A DNA stretch of 6,471 nucleotides, taken from contig JABRWC010000083.1 of assembly GCA_039961675.1 (NCBI GenBank), forward strand, positions 1-6,471, written 5' to 3'. Under the pieces are notes generated by a model. That model saw only the letters and a program-made list of their open reading frames with translations, searched no databases and was not told where the DNA came from. Below are positions 1-6,387 of this stretch, piece by piece. A program made the position numbers and the translations under genes. The stretch's first letter is position 1. The number at the start of each line of letters is the position of its first letter. The stretch comes from JABRWC01 sp039961675 (lineage in GTDB: Bacteria > Planctomycetota > Phycisphaerae > UBA1845 > Fen-1342).

Positions 1-1089
1 GTTGACCAGCGCATACGCCATGCCGCCGCTCTCCGCCCAGGCCGCGCGACGCTCGATGCGCCGCAGCGCGCCCGTCAACAGCATGGACTTCAGCAGGCTT
101 CGCAGCCGGCCCAGGTCGCCTTCGCCCGGCAGCGAAGCGAGCGCCTGCTCGGCGGCGTGCCGCACGCCGCGCACCGCCCAGCCCACGTCGCGCCACGGGT
201 GAAGCGCGGCGGCGATCCGCTCACGCAGCAGCCACAGCAACAGCGAGTTGAACCCCAGCAGCGGCAACAGCGCGAGCGACCATTGATATGCTCCCAGCAT
301 CGCCAGCGCCATCGCCCAGCCAACGTACCCTGTGCACGCCGCGGACCAGCCGTGCAGCAGCCAGCCGGGCACGCGCAGCCGCAGCGGCGTGGCCTCCGCG
401 ATGGCGCGGATCAGCCGCGACAGCCGCCGGCCTTCCAGACGCAGCGCGGCAAGCGCCGCCATGCCGTGCAGGCGCGGACGCACGTTCTCCGCCAGCCAGC
501 GGACGGCCAGCTGCCGCCGAAGGATCACCGCAACATCGAGGCTCAGGCGCTCCAGCAGGTCTCTCAGGCGCCGGGCGCCGGCCGCGGTGGAGGTGCGGTT
601 CAGCAGGCCGAACACTCCGACCGGTGCGGCGAACAGGTCCAGGTCGTCGCACTCCTGCCCGCTCAGCCGCCAGGTCTCGCCGCGGTCCAGCGGCATCGGC
701 AGGACCGCGTCTTCGTCGTCGTCGTCGGCCGGGCGCTCGCAGGATCGAATGCACTCCACGCGTCCGCCCGCCCGGCGCTCGCTCTCCGTCAGGACCAGCA
801 GCAGCCGGTCGGCCAGCTCACGCTCGCGCTGCGCGGCGAGATGGGCACGGATCGAGAGCACGAAGAGCGCCGTCGCGGCCAGAGACAGGCCCACGGCGAT
901 CGCCGGCGTCGCAAATCCGGTCGCCCACGGCGCCAGGATCGCGACAAATCCGAACAGCCGTGCCCACGAGCGGCGCGCTTCGCGGCCGGCCCAGACCGCA
1001 CGGCGCCGCTCGAATTCATGCCGCAGTCCCTCGGCGCCGGGGGCCGGACCCACGGCGGCGGCGCCCGCCGCGTTGTCGCTCACGCTCAT
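1..1089 (-). CDS. Membrane-anchored MutS-like protein, N-terminal 363 codons (runs off left edge)
   Basis: The frame opens with ATG at 1089 and stays open to base 1, so the C-terminal part, where the MutS-type Walker ATPase is expected, lies outside the window. Visible: a basic N-terminus (HEFERRR, residues 24-30); two adjacent hydrophobic spans (about 44-62 and 63-81); an acidic patch (about 122-127); then DDLDLFAAPVGVFGLLNRTS (148-167) followed by TAAGARRLRDLL and a RRQLAVRWL stretch (192-200). This matches the start of the MutS core/lever domain, which in the family reads DLDLFG..S.F.LLN.T.T..G...L and then I..RQ.AV..L. Two further hydrophobic spans (about 246-287) interrupt the core, and a charged helical stretch (LRRIERRAAW, 342-351) follows. 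This layout is that of the short membrane-bound MutS relatives, which lack the mismatch-recognition domain; their role is not established, so canonical mismatch repair should not be assumed. A weak GAGG lies about 11 bases before the start. Family assignment is good, function open. Confidence 0.8.
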   Translation of the reverse strand, partial: MSVSDNAAGAAAVGPAPGAEGLRHEFERRRAVWAGREARRSWARLFGFVAILAPWATGFATPAIAVGLSLAATALFVLSIRAHLAAQRERELADRLLLVLTESERRAGGRVECIRSCERPADDDDEDAVLPMPLDRGETWRLSGQECDDLDLFAAPVGVFGLLNRTSTAAGARRLRDLLERLSLDVAVILRRQLAVRWLAENVRPRLHGMAALAALRLEGRRLSRLIRAIAEATPLRLRVPGWLLHGWSAACTGYVGWAMALAMLGAYQWSLALLPLLGFNSLLLWLLRERIAAALHPWRDVGWAVRGVRHAAEQALASLPGEGDLGRLRSLLKSMLLTGALRRIERRAAWAESGGMAYALVN

Positions 1090-1130
1090 CGAAACCAAGC
1101 CTCGTGCGCGGCGAGCCGCGCAAGTCAGCT

Positions 1131-1154
1131 CTGGGCCTGAGAGTCCCGGCCCAG
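1131..1154 (-). terminator. Hairpin directly after the SGNH hydrolase stop codon
   Basis: CTGGGCC (1131-1137) and GGCCCAG (1148-1154) form a perfect 7-bp inverted repeat with a 10-base loop. It begins one base after the hydrolase stop codon on the minus strand and lies ahead of the MutS-like gene. No T-run follows on the minus strand, so this is not a canonical intrinsic terminator; it could be a weak terminator, a 3'-end stabiliser or an attenuator between the two genes. Confidence 0.4.
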
Positions 1155-1155
1155 C

Positions 1156-1944
1156 CTACTCGCCGAGCATTTCGTGCAGCGCCGGCTCGAGCGCCTCGGC
1201 CCAGATTTCATACCCGCGCGGGCTGAGGTGCAGCAGGTCCGGCATGATGTCCCGCGGCAGCGTGCCGTCGGGCGCGAGAAACTTCTCCCCGATGTCGAGT
1301 GCGCGGACCGTCTTGCCGTCGGCGCACGCCGCCGCGAGTCGGCTCGCCTCCGCGTTCTTGATCCGCTGCGCGTCGGGCTTCTCGTTGCGCGGGAAGATCG
1401 AGAGCAGCAGCACGCGCGTCTGCGGCAGACGCTCACGCAGCAGTCCGACGATCGCCGTGACGCCGTCGGCGATCTCGCGCGCCGTGTGGTCTTCCCCGTT
1501 CGAGTTGTTCGTGCCGATCATCACCACTACCAGCTTGGGCGCGGCGCGCGCGTCGCCGGCGTCCGCGAGCGCCTCGAGCAGCCCGTTCTCGAGCCGCCAC
1601 AGCACGTGCTGCGTGCGATCGCCGCTGATACCGGCGTTCAGGGCATGCCGCGAGCCGTAGCGCTCGGCCCACACCTGCTTGCCCGCGTCCTCCCAGCCCT
1701 GCGTGATGGAGTCGCCCAGAAAAACCAGCTCGCACGGCTCGCGGCGCGCCTGCTCGACGATCCGGGCGTGGCGCTGCTGCCACCACCCGTCCGCGCGCGG
1801 AACGGGCTGGACCGCGGTATGCTTCGCCGGATTGCTCGCCGGAGCGCCGGACTGCGCTACGGCCGGCGTCTGCGCCACGGCGATGACGGCCGCCGCGGCA
1901 AGCAGCCCCGCACGGATGACCTTTTCGAGAGTTCGATGCACCAC
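1156..1944 (-). CDS. Secreted SGNH/GDSL hydrolase, PAF-acetylhydrolase-like
   Basis: A 262-residue serine esterase/lipase-type enzyme. The SGNH blocks are all present: block I FLGDSITQGW with nucleophile Ser79; block II NAGISGDRTQHVLWR (about 103-117), whose HVLWR-LENG wording is typical of the PAF-acetylhydrolase Ib catalytic-subunit branch; block III GTNN (144-147); block V DLLHLSPRGY with Asp236 and His239. The start chosen is GTG at 1944, because AGGAGA sits 7 bases upstream and it places a signal peptide at the N-terminus: basic VHRTLEKVIR, a hydrophobic run AGLLAAAAVIAVA, then a likely signal peptidase site after AVA around residue 30. The frame continues upstream to an ATG at 2061, but that extension is basic, low in structure and would bury the signal peptide. 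The product is probably exported; the natural substrate (acetyl ester on polysaccharide, lipid or other ester) cannot be read from the sequence. Last of the genes before a hairpin; the sarcosine-oxidase-like gene ends 123 bases upstream on the same strand. Confidence 0.9.
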   Translation of the reverse strand: MVHRTLEKVIRAGLLAAAAVIAVAQTPAVAQSGAPASNPAKHTAVQPVPRADGWWQQRHARIVEQARREPCELVFLGDSITQGWEDAGKQVWAERYGSRHALNAGISGDRTQHVLWRLENGLLEALADAGDARAAPKLVVVMIGTNNSNGEDHTAREIADGVTAIVGLLRERLPQTRVLLLSIFPRNEKPDAQRIKNAEASRLAAACADGKTVRALDIGEKFLAPDGTLPRDIMPDLLHLSPRGYEIWAEALEPALHEMLGE

Positions 1945-1951
1945 GGGAGCG

Positions 1952-1957
1952 TCTCCT
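1952..1957 (-). promoter_or_regulatory. Ribosome binding site AGGAGA fixing the hydrolase start
   Basis: AGGAGA on the minus strand ends 7 bases before GTG at 1944 (10 bases before the neighbouring GTG at 1941). It is the clearest Shine-Dalgarno sequence in the window and argues for the GTG start over the upstream ATG at 2061. Confidence 0.7.
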
Positions 1958-2067
1958 GTTCGCGAGAAACGAAGGCAATGTACTCGGGCGGCGCGAGGCT
2001 GTCGCCGGCACACGGTCGCAGCCGGCAGCGCTTGCGCGCCTGGGCGCTCGAACTGCCGCAACCGCCG

Positions 2068-3216
2068 TTACGTACGCCCTGACGCTGCGAGGGGAAACCG
2101 CGCGCACGAGAACAGCGCCGGCAGCACGGCTCGCGATCCGCGCTCCAGCGCATCGGCCAGCATCACGCCCACCACCGGCGCGAACTTGAACCCGTGCCCG
2201 CTGAAGCCGCACGCCAACCAGACGCGCTCATGCTGCGGGTGCCGGTCAATTACGAAATGACCGTCCGGCGTCATCGTGTACATGCACACGGCGTGGCGAA
2301 CGACTTCCGCGCCGACGCCGGGCAGGTGTGCCGCCACGAACGCGCGAACCGCGTCCGCGTCGGTTGGGCGCAGCGAGCGATCGAGCTGTTCCGGCCCGTT
2401 CGACGCGTCCTCGCCCGTGTGCTCGGCGATCTTGATCTCGCCCGAGTCAACCTCGGGGAACCCGTAATAAAACCGGTCGCCCATCTCGAACCCGTACACC
2501 GGGCAGCCGCGGTCTCTGCGATAGCGCGCGTCGCGGTTGACGAACCAGAGCTGCACCTTGCGCAGCACGCGCAGCGGCAGCCCGAGCGACGCCAGCAGCC
2601 GCGTGCTCCACGCGCCGGCCGCCAAGATCAGCGCGTCCGCCGTGTACGCCGCGTGCTCCGTCTCGACGCGCACGCCGCACGCATCCGCGTGCCACGAGCG
2701 GAGCGCCTCTCGCTCCCGAACCTCCGCGCCGCCGTCCCGTGCAAGCCGCACGAACGCCTCCACGCAGCGCTCCGCATGCAGCAGGCCGGCGTCGGCCTCG
2801 TACAGCACCTCATGCAGCGGCGGAAACGCGAAACCCTCAAAATTCGCCGCGGCGGCCGAGGGACTGAGCGTTTGAATGTCCAGACCGTATTCAGCCGCCG
2901 CGCGCCTCACGCCGGGAACTACCACGCCATCCGGCCGGCCGGAGAGAATCAGCCCGCAGCGGTCGAAGAGCAATTCGCCGGCCGCGGCCCCCAGCGCGTC
3001 CCATAAGCCGAACGCTCGCGACGCCAGCGGCACGTAGTCCGGGTGCTCGAAATACGCGCGGCGGCAGATGCGCGTCCGGCCATGCGAACTGCCGCGGTCG
3101 TGCGCGACGTGAAACTGCTCCAACCCCAGGACGCGTGCTCCGCGCCGGGTCAGAGAATACGTCGCGGCGGCGCCCATCACGCCCATGCCGATAACGATCG
3201 CGTCGAAACGCTGCAT
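2068..3216 (-). CDS. Monomeric sarcosine oxidase / N-methyl amino acid oxidase family flavoenzyme
   Basis: A 382-residue FAD-dependent amine oxidase, the usual length for monomeric sarcosine oxidase (MSOX) and N-methyltryptophan oxidase (SolA). The family oxidises the N-methyl group of a secondary amino acid with O2, giving the demethylated amino acid, formaldehyde and H2O2. Visible: Rossmann ADP-binding motif GMGVMG (10-15) followed by an acidic end of strand beta-2 (LGLEQF, 30-35); SSHGRTRICRRAY (43-55), in which Arg49 and Arg52 match the conserved arginines of MSOX; His266 in KIAEHTGE; CMYTMTPDGHFVIDRHP from Cys311, the residue that carries covalently bound FAD in MSOX; and GFSGHGFKF with Lys344, the lysine that activates O2 in MSOX. 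Everything needed for activity therefore appears intact. No signal peptide, so cytoplasmic. Start ATG at 3216 is the natural one because the Rossmann motif begins within ten residues; only a weak GCGGG precedes it. The substrate (sarcosine, N-methyltryptophan, pipecolate or another secondary amine) cannot be settled; no partner genes of a glycine betaine pathway are adjacent. Confidence 0.92.
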   Translation of the reverse strand: MQRFDAIVIGMGVMGAAATYSLTRRGARVLGLEQFHVAHDRGSSHGRTRICRRAYFEHPDYVPLASRAFGLWDALGAAAGELLFDRCGLILSGRPDGVVVPGVRRAAAEYGLDIQTLSPSAAAANFEGFAFPPLHEVLYEADAGLLHAERCVEAFVRLARDGGAEVREREALRSWHADACGVRVETEHAAYTADALILAAGAWSTRLLASLGLPLRVLRKVQLWFVNRDARYRRDRGCPVYGFEMGDRFYYGFPEVDSGEIKIAEHTGEDASNGPEQLDRSLRPTDADAVRAFVAAHLPGVGAEVVRHAVCMYTMTPDGHFVIDRHPQHERVWLACGFSGHGFKFAPVVGVMLADALERGSRAVLPALFSCARFPLAASGRT

Positions 3217-3398
3217 CCCGCGAGTCTACCGGTACGGACCGCTGCCGGCGATGCGGGGGGATGCGGCGGATACTCGTTCGATCCAGATTTCTGCGTAACG
3301 GCCAGCGACACGCGCGCACGGAGCCCGCTTCACTTGGCATACTTCCGTTAACTGCGGCGTTGCGCGCTGGCGGCGCGCCGCTGCTCCGGGGATGGGTC
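3217..3398. promoter_or_regulatory. Divergent intergenic region between the oxidase and the prepilin gene
   Basis: About 180 bases separate two divergently read genes, so promoters for both should lie here. I see an 8-base palindrome TACCGGTA (3227-3234), 10 bases upstream of the oxidase ATG, that could be an operator half or chance. A TTGGCA at 3334-3339 resembles a -35 box but has no convincing -10 partner. No specific promoter is called. Confidence 0.35.
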
Positions 3399-4064
3399 AT
3401 GAGACAGTTGGGCGAAGGGGCAGCCGCTCCGACAACACGCGCACTCGGCCGCGCCTTCTGGAGTTTGTCGCGCGGCAAGCGCAACCCTGCACGGTGCAAC
3501 GGTCAGCCGCCGGCGCGCCTGGCGGCCGGTCGGCGCCGCGGCTTCTCCCTGGTCGAGCTGATCGTGGTCATCATGATCATCGGCATGCTTGCGTCGATGG
3601 CGATCCCGCGGATCAGCCGCGGCGCGGAGGGCGCCGAAGCCGCAGCGCTCGAAGGCGACCTGGCGCTGATCCGCAACGCGCTCGCGCTGTATGCCGCCGA
3701 GCACTTGAACCAGTTCCCCGGCCCGACGGCCGATGACTTCCGTGATCAGCTAACGCTTTTCAGTGACGCGGCCGGCAATACGGCGACGGCGCGCGGGGGC
3801 GGCAAGATCTACGGGCCATACCTGCTGCGGATTCCGCCCTGTCCGACCGGCCCCAATGCCGGGGCCGACACCGTGTTGATCGATGCCACCAACAGCCCGC
3901 CGCAGGCCAACTCCGCCTCGGGCGAGGGCTGGCTGTACAACCCGAACACGGGCGAGTTCTACCCCAACATCGAGGGCACGGCACTCCCACCCGTTGCGGA
4001 AACGCCGGAGGAAGGCGCGCCGGTCAAAGGGCTCGGCGGCGGCGCCTTGATGCAGTCCCCGTAG
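3399..4064 (+). CDS. Prepilin / type II secretion-like pseudopilin (GspG-like)
   Basis: A 221-residue protein with a type IV prepilin N-terminus: basic AAGRRRG, then FSLVELIVVIMIIGMLASMA. The prepilin peptidase would cut after Gly48, leaving Phe49 as residue +1, and the required glutamate at +5 is Glu53. The hydrophobic helix spans about 49-69. The rest follows the GspG/major pseudopilin plan: a helix with RNALALYAAEH, an LLRIPPCPTGP segment, and a GEGWLYNPNTGEFYPN strand near the end, with a Gly/Pro/Glu-rich tail. Mature subunits pack into a pilus or secretion pseudopilus. ATG at 3399 is chosen (GGGG lies 7 bases upstream); it gives a leader of 48 residues, far longer than the 6-25 usual in the family. 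The frame is also open from an ATG at 3261, which would be longer still; a TTG at 3465 would give a 26-residue leader but has a poorly spaced GGAG. No pilus assembly genes adjoin it, so it is an orphan subunit. Which machine it serves is unknown. Confidence 0.85.
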   Translation: MRQLGEGAAAPTTRALGRAFWSLSRGKRNPARCNGQPPARLAAGRRRGFSLVELIVVIMIIGMLASMAIPRISRGAEGAEAAALEGDLALIRNALALYAAEHLNQFPGPTADDFRDQLTLFSDAAGNTATARGGGKIYGPYLLRIPPCPTGPNAGADTVLIDATNSPPQANSASGEGWLYNPNTGEFYPNIEGTALPPVAETPEEGAPVKGLGGGALMQSP

Positions 4065-4070
4065 TTTGCG

Positions 4071-4118
4071 GCGGATCGCGGCTTGCGCACCTTCGCCCCC
4101 GCCACTGGTGCGATCCGC
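4071..4118 (+). terminator. 9-bp inverted repeat downstream of the prepilin gene
   Basis: GCGGATCGC (4071-4079) is repeated as its exact reverse complement GCGATCCGC (4110-4118), with 30 bases between. It begins 6 bases after the prepilin stop and ends 55 bases before the fumarase ATG. There is no T-run, so it may be a weak terminator, a transcript-end stabiliser or a binding site. A third, partial copy (GCGGATC) occurs near 4139. Confidence 0.35.
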
Positions 4119-4173
4119 GCCCATCGACTACATTCGCAGCGGATCACGCAAACCGGCGCAACGGGAAACACAC

Positions 4174-5601
4174 ATGCAGACGCGGATCGAGCGCGACTCA
4201 ATGGGCGAAATGCAGGTTCCCGCGGACGCGTACTACGGCGCGTCGACGCAGCGGGCGGTGTTGAATTTCCCGGTCAGCAATTACCGCTTCGACCGGCAGT
4301 TCATCCGCGCGCTGGGGCTGATCAAGTACGCCGCGGCGGAGGCCAACAAGTCGCTCGGCCGGCTGGACGGGAAGCTCGCCAGCCACATCCAGGCCGCGGC
4401 CCGTGAAGTGATCGACGGCAAGCTGGACGATCAGTTCGTGGTGGACATCTTCCAGACCGGCAGCGGCACCAGCACGAACATGAACGCCAACGAGGTGATC
4501 GCCAACCGCGCCACCGAACTCGCCGGCGGGCAGCGCGGCAGCAAGCTGGTCCACCCCAACGACCACGTGAACATGGGCCAGAGCTCCAACGACGTGATCC
4601 CGACCGCGATGCACGTCTCGGCCACGATCGCCCTGCACACCACGCTCATGCCCGCGCTGCACCGCCTGCGCGACGCCCTGCGGGCCAAGGCCGGGGAATT
4701 CGACGGCATCGTCAAGATCGGCCGCACGCACCTGATGGATGCCACGCCCATCCGCCTCGGCCAGGTCTTCAGCGGCTACGCGGCCCAGATCGCCCACGCC
4801 GACCGGCGCATCATGCAGAAGATCATCACCTTGCGCGAGCTGCCGATCGGCGGCACGGCCGTCGGCACCGGCATCAACACGCACCCCGACTTCGCCCGCC
4901 GCGTGTGCGAAATCCTGAACAAAGAGACCCAGGAGCAGTTCCACGAGGCCCCGAACCATTTCGAGGCCCAGGCCGGCAAGGACGCGATCGTAGGCGCCAG
5001 CGGCATGCTCAAGACCGTCGCGGTCAGCCTGAGCAAGATCGCCAACGACATCCGCTGGCTGGGCAGCGGTCCGCGCTGCGGCATCGGCGAGCTGATCCTC
5101 CCGGCCACGCAGCCAGGCAGTTCGATCATGCCGGGCAAGGTCAACCCCGTGATTTGCGAGTCGGTCATGCAGGTCTGCTGCGAGGTCATCGGGCGCGACG
5201 CGGCCATTACCTACGCCGGCGCGCTGCTCGGAAACTTCGAGCTGCACGTGGGCATGCCGATCATGGCGTACAATTTCCTGCACTCGGTGAACCTGCTGGC
5301 CGCCGCCTGCGACAATTTCGTGAACAAATGCATCACGGGGCTGAAGGCCAACTCCAGACGCTGCGAAGAGCTGATCGAGCAGTCGCTGGCGATGTGCACG
5401 TCGCTGGCTCCGCTCATCGGCTACGACGCGGCCGCCGCGATCGCCAAGCACGCGCACGAGTCCGGCAAAACGGTGCGGCAGATTGCGCTGGAGGACATCC
5501 GCGCCGGCAAGCTCAAGCTGACCGAGGCGCAGCTCAACGAAGCGCTCGATCCGCGCAGCATGACCGAGCCGAGCGACAAGGTTCTGCCGGTTTCCGCGTA
5601 G
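4174..5601 (+). CDS. fumC: Class II fumarate hydratase (fumarase C)
   Basis: A 475-residue enzyme that interconverts fumarate and L-malate in the TCA cycle; it is iron-independent, oxygen-stable and a cytoplasmic homotetramer in this family. The length fits (E. coli FumC has 467 residues) and the conserved blocks appear in order: TGSGTSTNMNANEVIANRA (95-113), HPNDHVNMGQSSNDVIPTAM (127-146), GRTHLMDATP (183-192) with His186, GGTAVGTGINTHP (226-238), and the superfamily signature GSSIMPGKVNP (315-325), where Ser316 is equivalent to the catalytic serine 318 of E. coli FumC and Lys322/Asn324 to its Lys324/Asn326. The THLMDATP and GGTAVGTG wording favours fumarase over aspartase. Start ATG at 4174 gives the standard N-terminus (MQTRIERDSMGEMQVPADAYYG); the frame extends upstream but only over prepilin-fumarase spacer. 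Only a weak GGGAA precedes it. Preceded by 109 bases of spacer containing an inverted repeat, so probably transcribed from its own promoter. No sign of damage. Confidence 0.97.
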   Translation: MQTRIERDSMGEMQVPADAYYGASTQRAVLNFPVSNYRFDRQFIRALGLIKYAAAEANKSLGRLDGKLASHIQAAAREVIDGKLDDQFVVDIFQTGSGTSTNMNANEVIANRATELAGGQRGSKLVHPNDHVNMGQSSNDVIPTAMHVSATIALHTTLMPALHRLRDALRAKAGEFDGIVKIGRTHLMDATPIRLGQVFSGYAAQIAHADRRIMQKIITLRELPIGGTAVGTGINTHPDFARRVCEILNKETQEQFHEAPNHFEAQAGKDAIVGASGMLKTVAVSLSKIANDIRWLGSGPRCGIGELILPATQPGSSIMPGKVNPVICESVMQVCCEVIGRDAAITYAGALLGNFELHVGMPIMAYNFLHSVNLLAAACDNFVNKCITGLKANSRRCEELIEQSLAMCTSLAPLIGYDAAAAIAKHAHESGKTVRQIALEDIRAGKLKLTEAQLNEALDPRSMTEPSDKVLPVSA

Positions 5602-5845
5602 GTGGGTCCGTTCGTCCCGCGTGCCAGGCGCCCCGCCGCGCCAACCTCCGGGCCCAAGTGGTACACAAGACCGAAGTCCCGGAAAGTCGAAACCTCGACG
5701 CGCGGGAGAGATGCGCGATCGCAGTCCCGGACGACTGAAAGTACGCAGCCCCGGTCACTAGCCTGAGGACGCCCGGCCGCGCAGCACCCGCCCCCCGACG
5801 GCCGCCGCGCAGCAACTGCTGTGACTTCTCAGCGTAGCTCAGCCA
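5602..5845. other. Intergenic stretch after fumC, no gene seen
   Basis: Both flanking frames end here (fumC from the left, the PEP-CTERM remnant from the right), so a bidirectional terminator would be expected, but I see no stem followed by a T-run. Present are a small hairpin GTCGA-AACC-TCGAC (5686-5699), two copies of AGTCCCGGA (near 5675 and 5722) and two copies of CCGCGCAGCA (near 5777 and 5806). None is assigned a role. Confidence 0.4.
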
Positions 5846-6057
5846 CTAGCGGCGAACGCCACGCCGGGCCAGCGCCAGGCCGCCGACGATCAGCAGGCCG
5901 ATCGTGGCCGGCTCGGGCACGGGAGTGATCCCGCCGCCCAGTCCGCCGAGCGGATCGGTCAGGGTGTCGAAGCCGCCCAGCGGCGCGCCGCCCGCCCAGT
6001 CATCGCCGTCCAGCCCCGGGTCGTCCAGGATTGGTTTCGGCGGCGGGCCAAGCGGCG
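5846..6057 (-). pseudogene. C-terminal remnant of a PEP-CTERM surface protein
   Basis: The last ~70 codons of a minus-strand frame ending at TAG (5846-5848). The final 24 codons (5849-5920) form a textbook PEP-CTERM sorting signal: VPEP, a hydrophobic stretch ATIGLLIVGGLALA, then the basic cluster RRGVRR. In known systems exosortase recognises this tail and the protein is processed and sorted at the cell envelope. The preceding ~45 residues are Gly/Asp/Pro-rich (DDPGLDGDDWAGG), like the linker before such anchors. The frame stays open upstream to an ATG at 6376, but from about 6058 it is antisense to a recognisable transposase fragment and has no signal peptide, so that upstream part is probably not authentic. 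I infer that the original gene lost its N-terminal portion when the mobile-element DNA joined at about 6040-6058. Alternative: a short chimeric protein of 176 residues is still made from 6376. Confidence 0.65.
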
Positions 6058-6058
6058 A

Positions 6059-6250
6059 ATGACGACCAAGGGACATGCGATCAGCCAGCGGGCCCGCAAA
6101 CGCATCGAGGAACTGATCGGCTGGTGCAAGACCGTCGGCGGCCTGGCGCGGGCCTGGTTCATCGGCCGCTGGAAGATCCGCCAACAGGCGGAAGCAACCG
6201 CGGCGGCCTACAACCTGCTGCGAATGGCCCGCCTGGCGCCGGCCGGCTAA
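6059..6250 (+). pseudogene. C-terminal fragment of an IS5-type DDE transposase
   Basis: 63 residues ending at TAA (6248-6250). The sequence GHAISQRARKRIEELIGWCK followed by TVGGL, and later AAAYNLLRMARL, is the C-terminal block of IS5-group transposases, which in the family reads GY.SQR.RK.IEE.FGW.KTVGGL...AAYNL.R. The R-(3)-E-(6)-K signature is complete: Arg13, Glu17 (the expected catalytic glutamate of the DDE triad) and Lys24. The two catalytic aspartates, which lie in the first two thirds of a full-length enzyme, are absent, and upstream the DNA belongs to the PEP-CTERM remnant on the other strand. It is therefore a decayed end of an insertion sequence and cannot transpose by itself. I could not identify terminal inverted repeats. 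The G+C level resembles the surrounding genes, so it is either an old insertion or from a similar genome. Confidence 0.75.
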
Positions 6251-6309
6251 CGCCCTGGCACCAGACCCTGCACCGCTGTGAATGGGACGATACAGAGGCA
6301 AGTCCAACA

Positions 6310-6387
6310 CCACTGAAATCATGAACTCGACCACCAAGAAATCCGCACCCAACAAGAAATCGCTTAAATCATCCACATCTTCAGTGG
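6310..6387. repeat. 8-bp inverted repeat enclosing two tandem 17-base units
   Basis: CCACTGAA (6310-6317) and its exact reverse complement TTCAGTGG (6380-6387) enclose 62 bases. Inside are two adjacent imperfect copies of a 17-base unit, at 6330-6346 and 6347-6363, sharing CAAGAAATC. The stretch is more A+T rich than the rest of the window. It could be part of a structured RNA, the end of the mobile element, or the Lys/Ser-rich start of a plus-strand reading frame. Confidence 0.5.

Noticed and set aside
709..728. GTC-type trinucleotide run
   Set aside because: It encodes the short Asp-rich linker of the MutS-like protein; too short to be a notable microsatellite.
157..1140. Long plus-strand frames opposite the MutS-like gene
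   Set aside because: The minus strand holds recognisable MutS motifs and hydrophobic helices over the same bases; the plus-strand products are Arg/Gln/Pro-rich shadows.
1174..2082. Plus-strand frame of about 302 codons opposite the SGNH hydrolase
   Set aside because: All SGNH catalytic blocks are on the minus strand; the plus-strand product resembles no family.
3268..3298. TTCGATCC as a possible tRNA T-loop
   Set aside because: The flanking bases do not form a T-stem and no other tRNA arms are nearby.
4198..5457. Minus-strand open frame of about 419 codons opposite fumC
   Set aside because: It is antisense to a fully conserved fumarase; long stop-free antisense frames are expected in GC-rich genes, and its composition (Val/Asp/Gly/Arg runs) matches no protein family.
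5829..5860. tRNA-like GTAGCTCAGC motif
   Set aside because: It resembles the 5' D-arm of a tRNA, but no matching anticodon arm, T-arm or acceptor pairing follows; the bases lie at the end of the PEP-CTERM frame.
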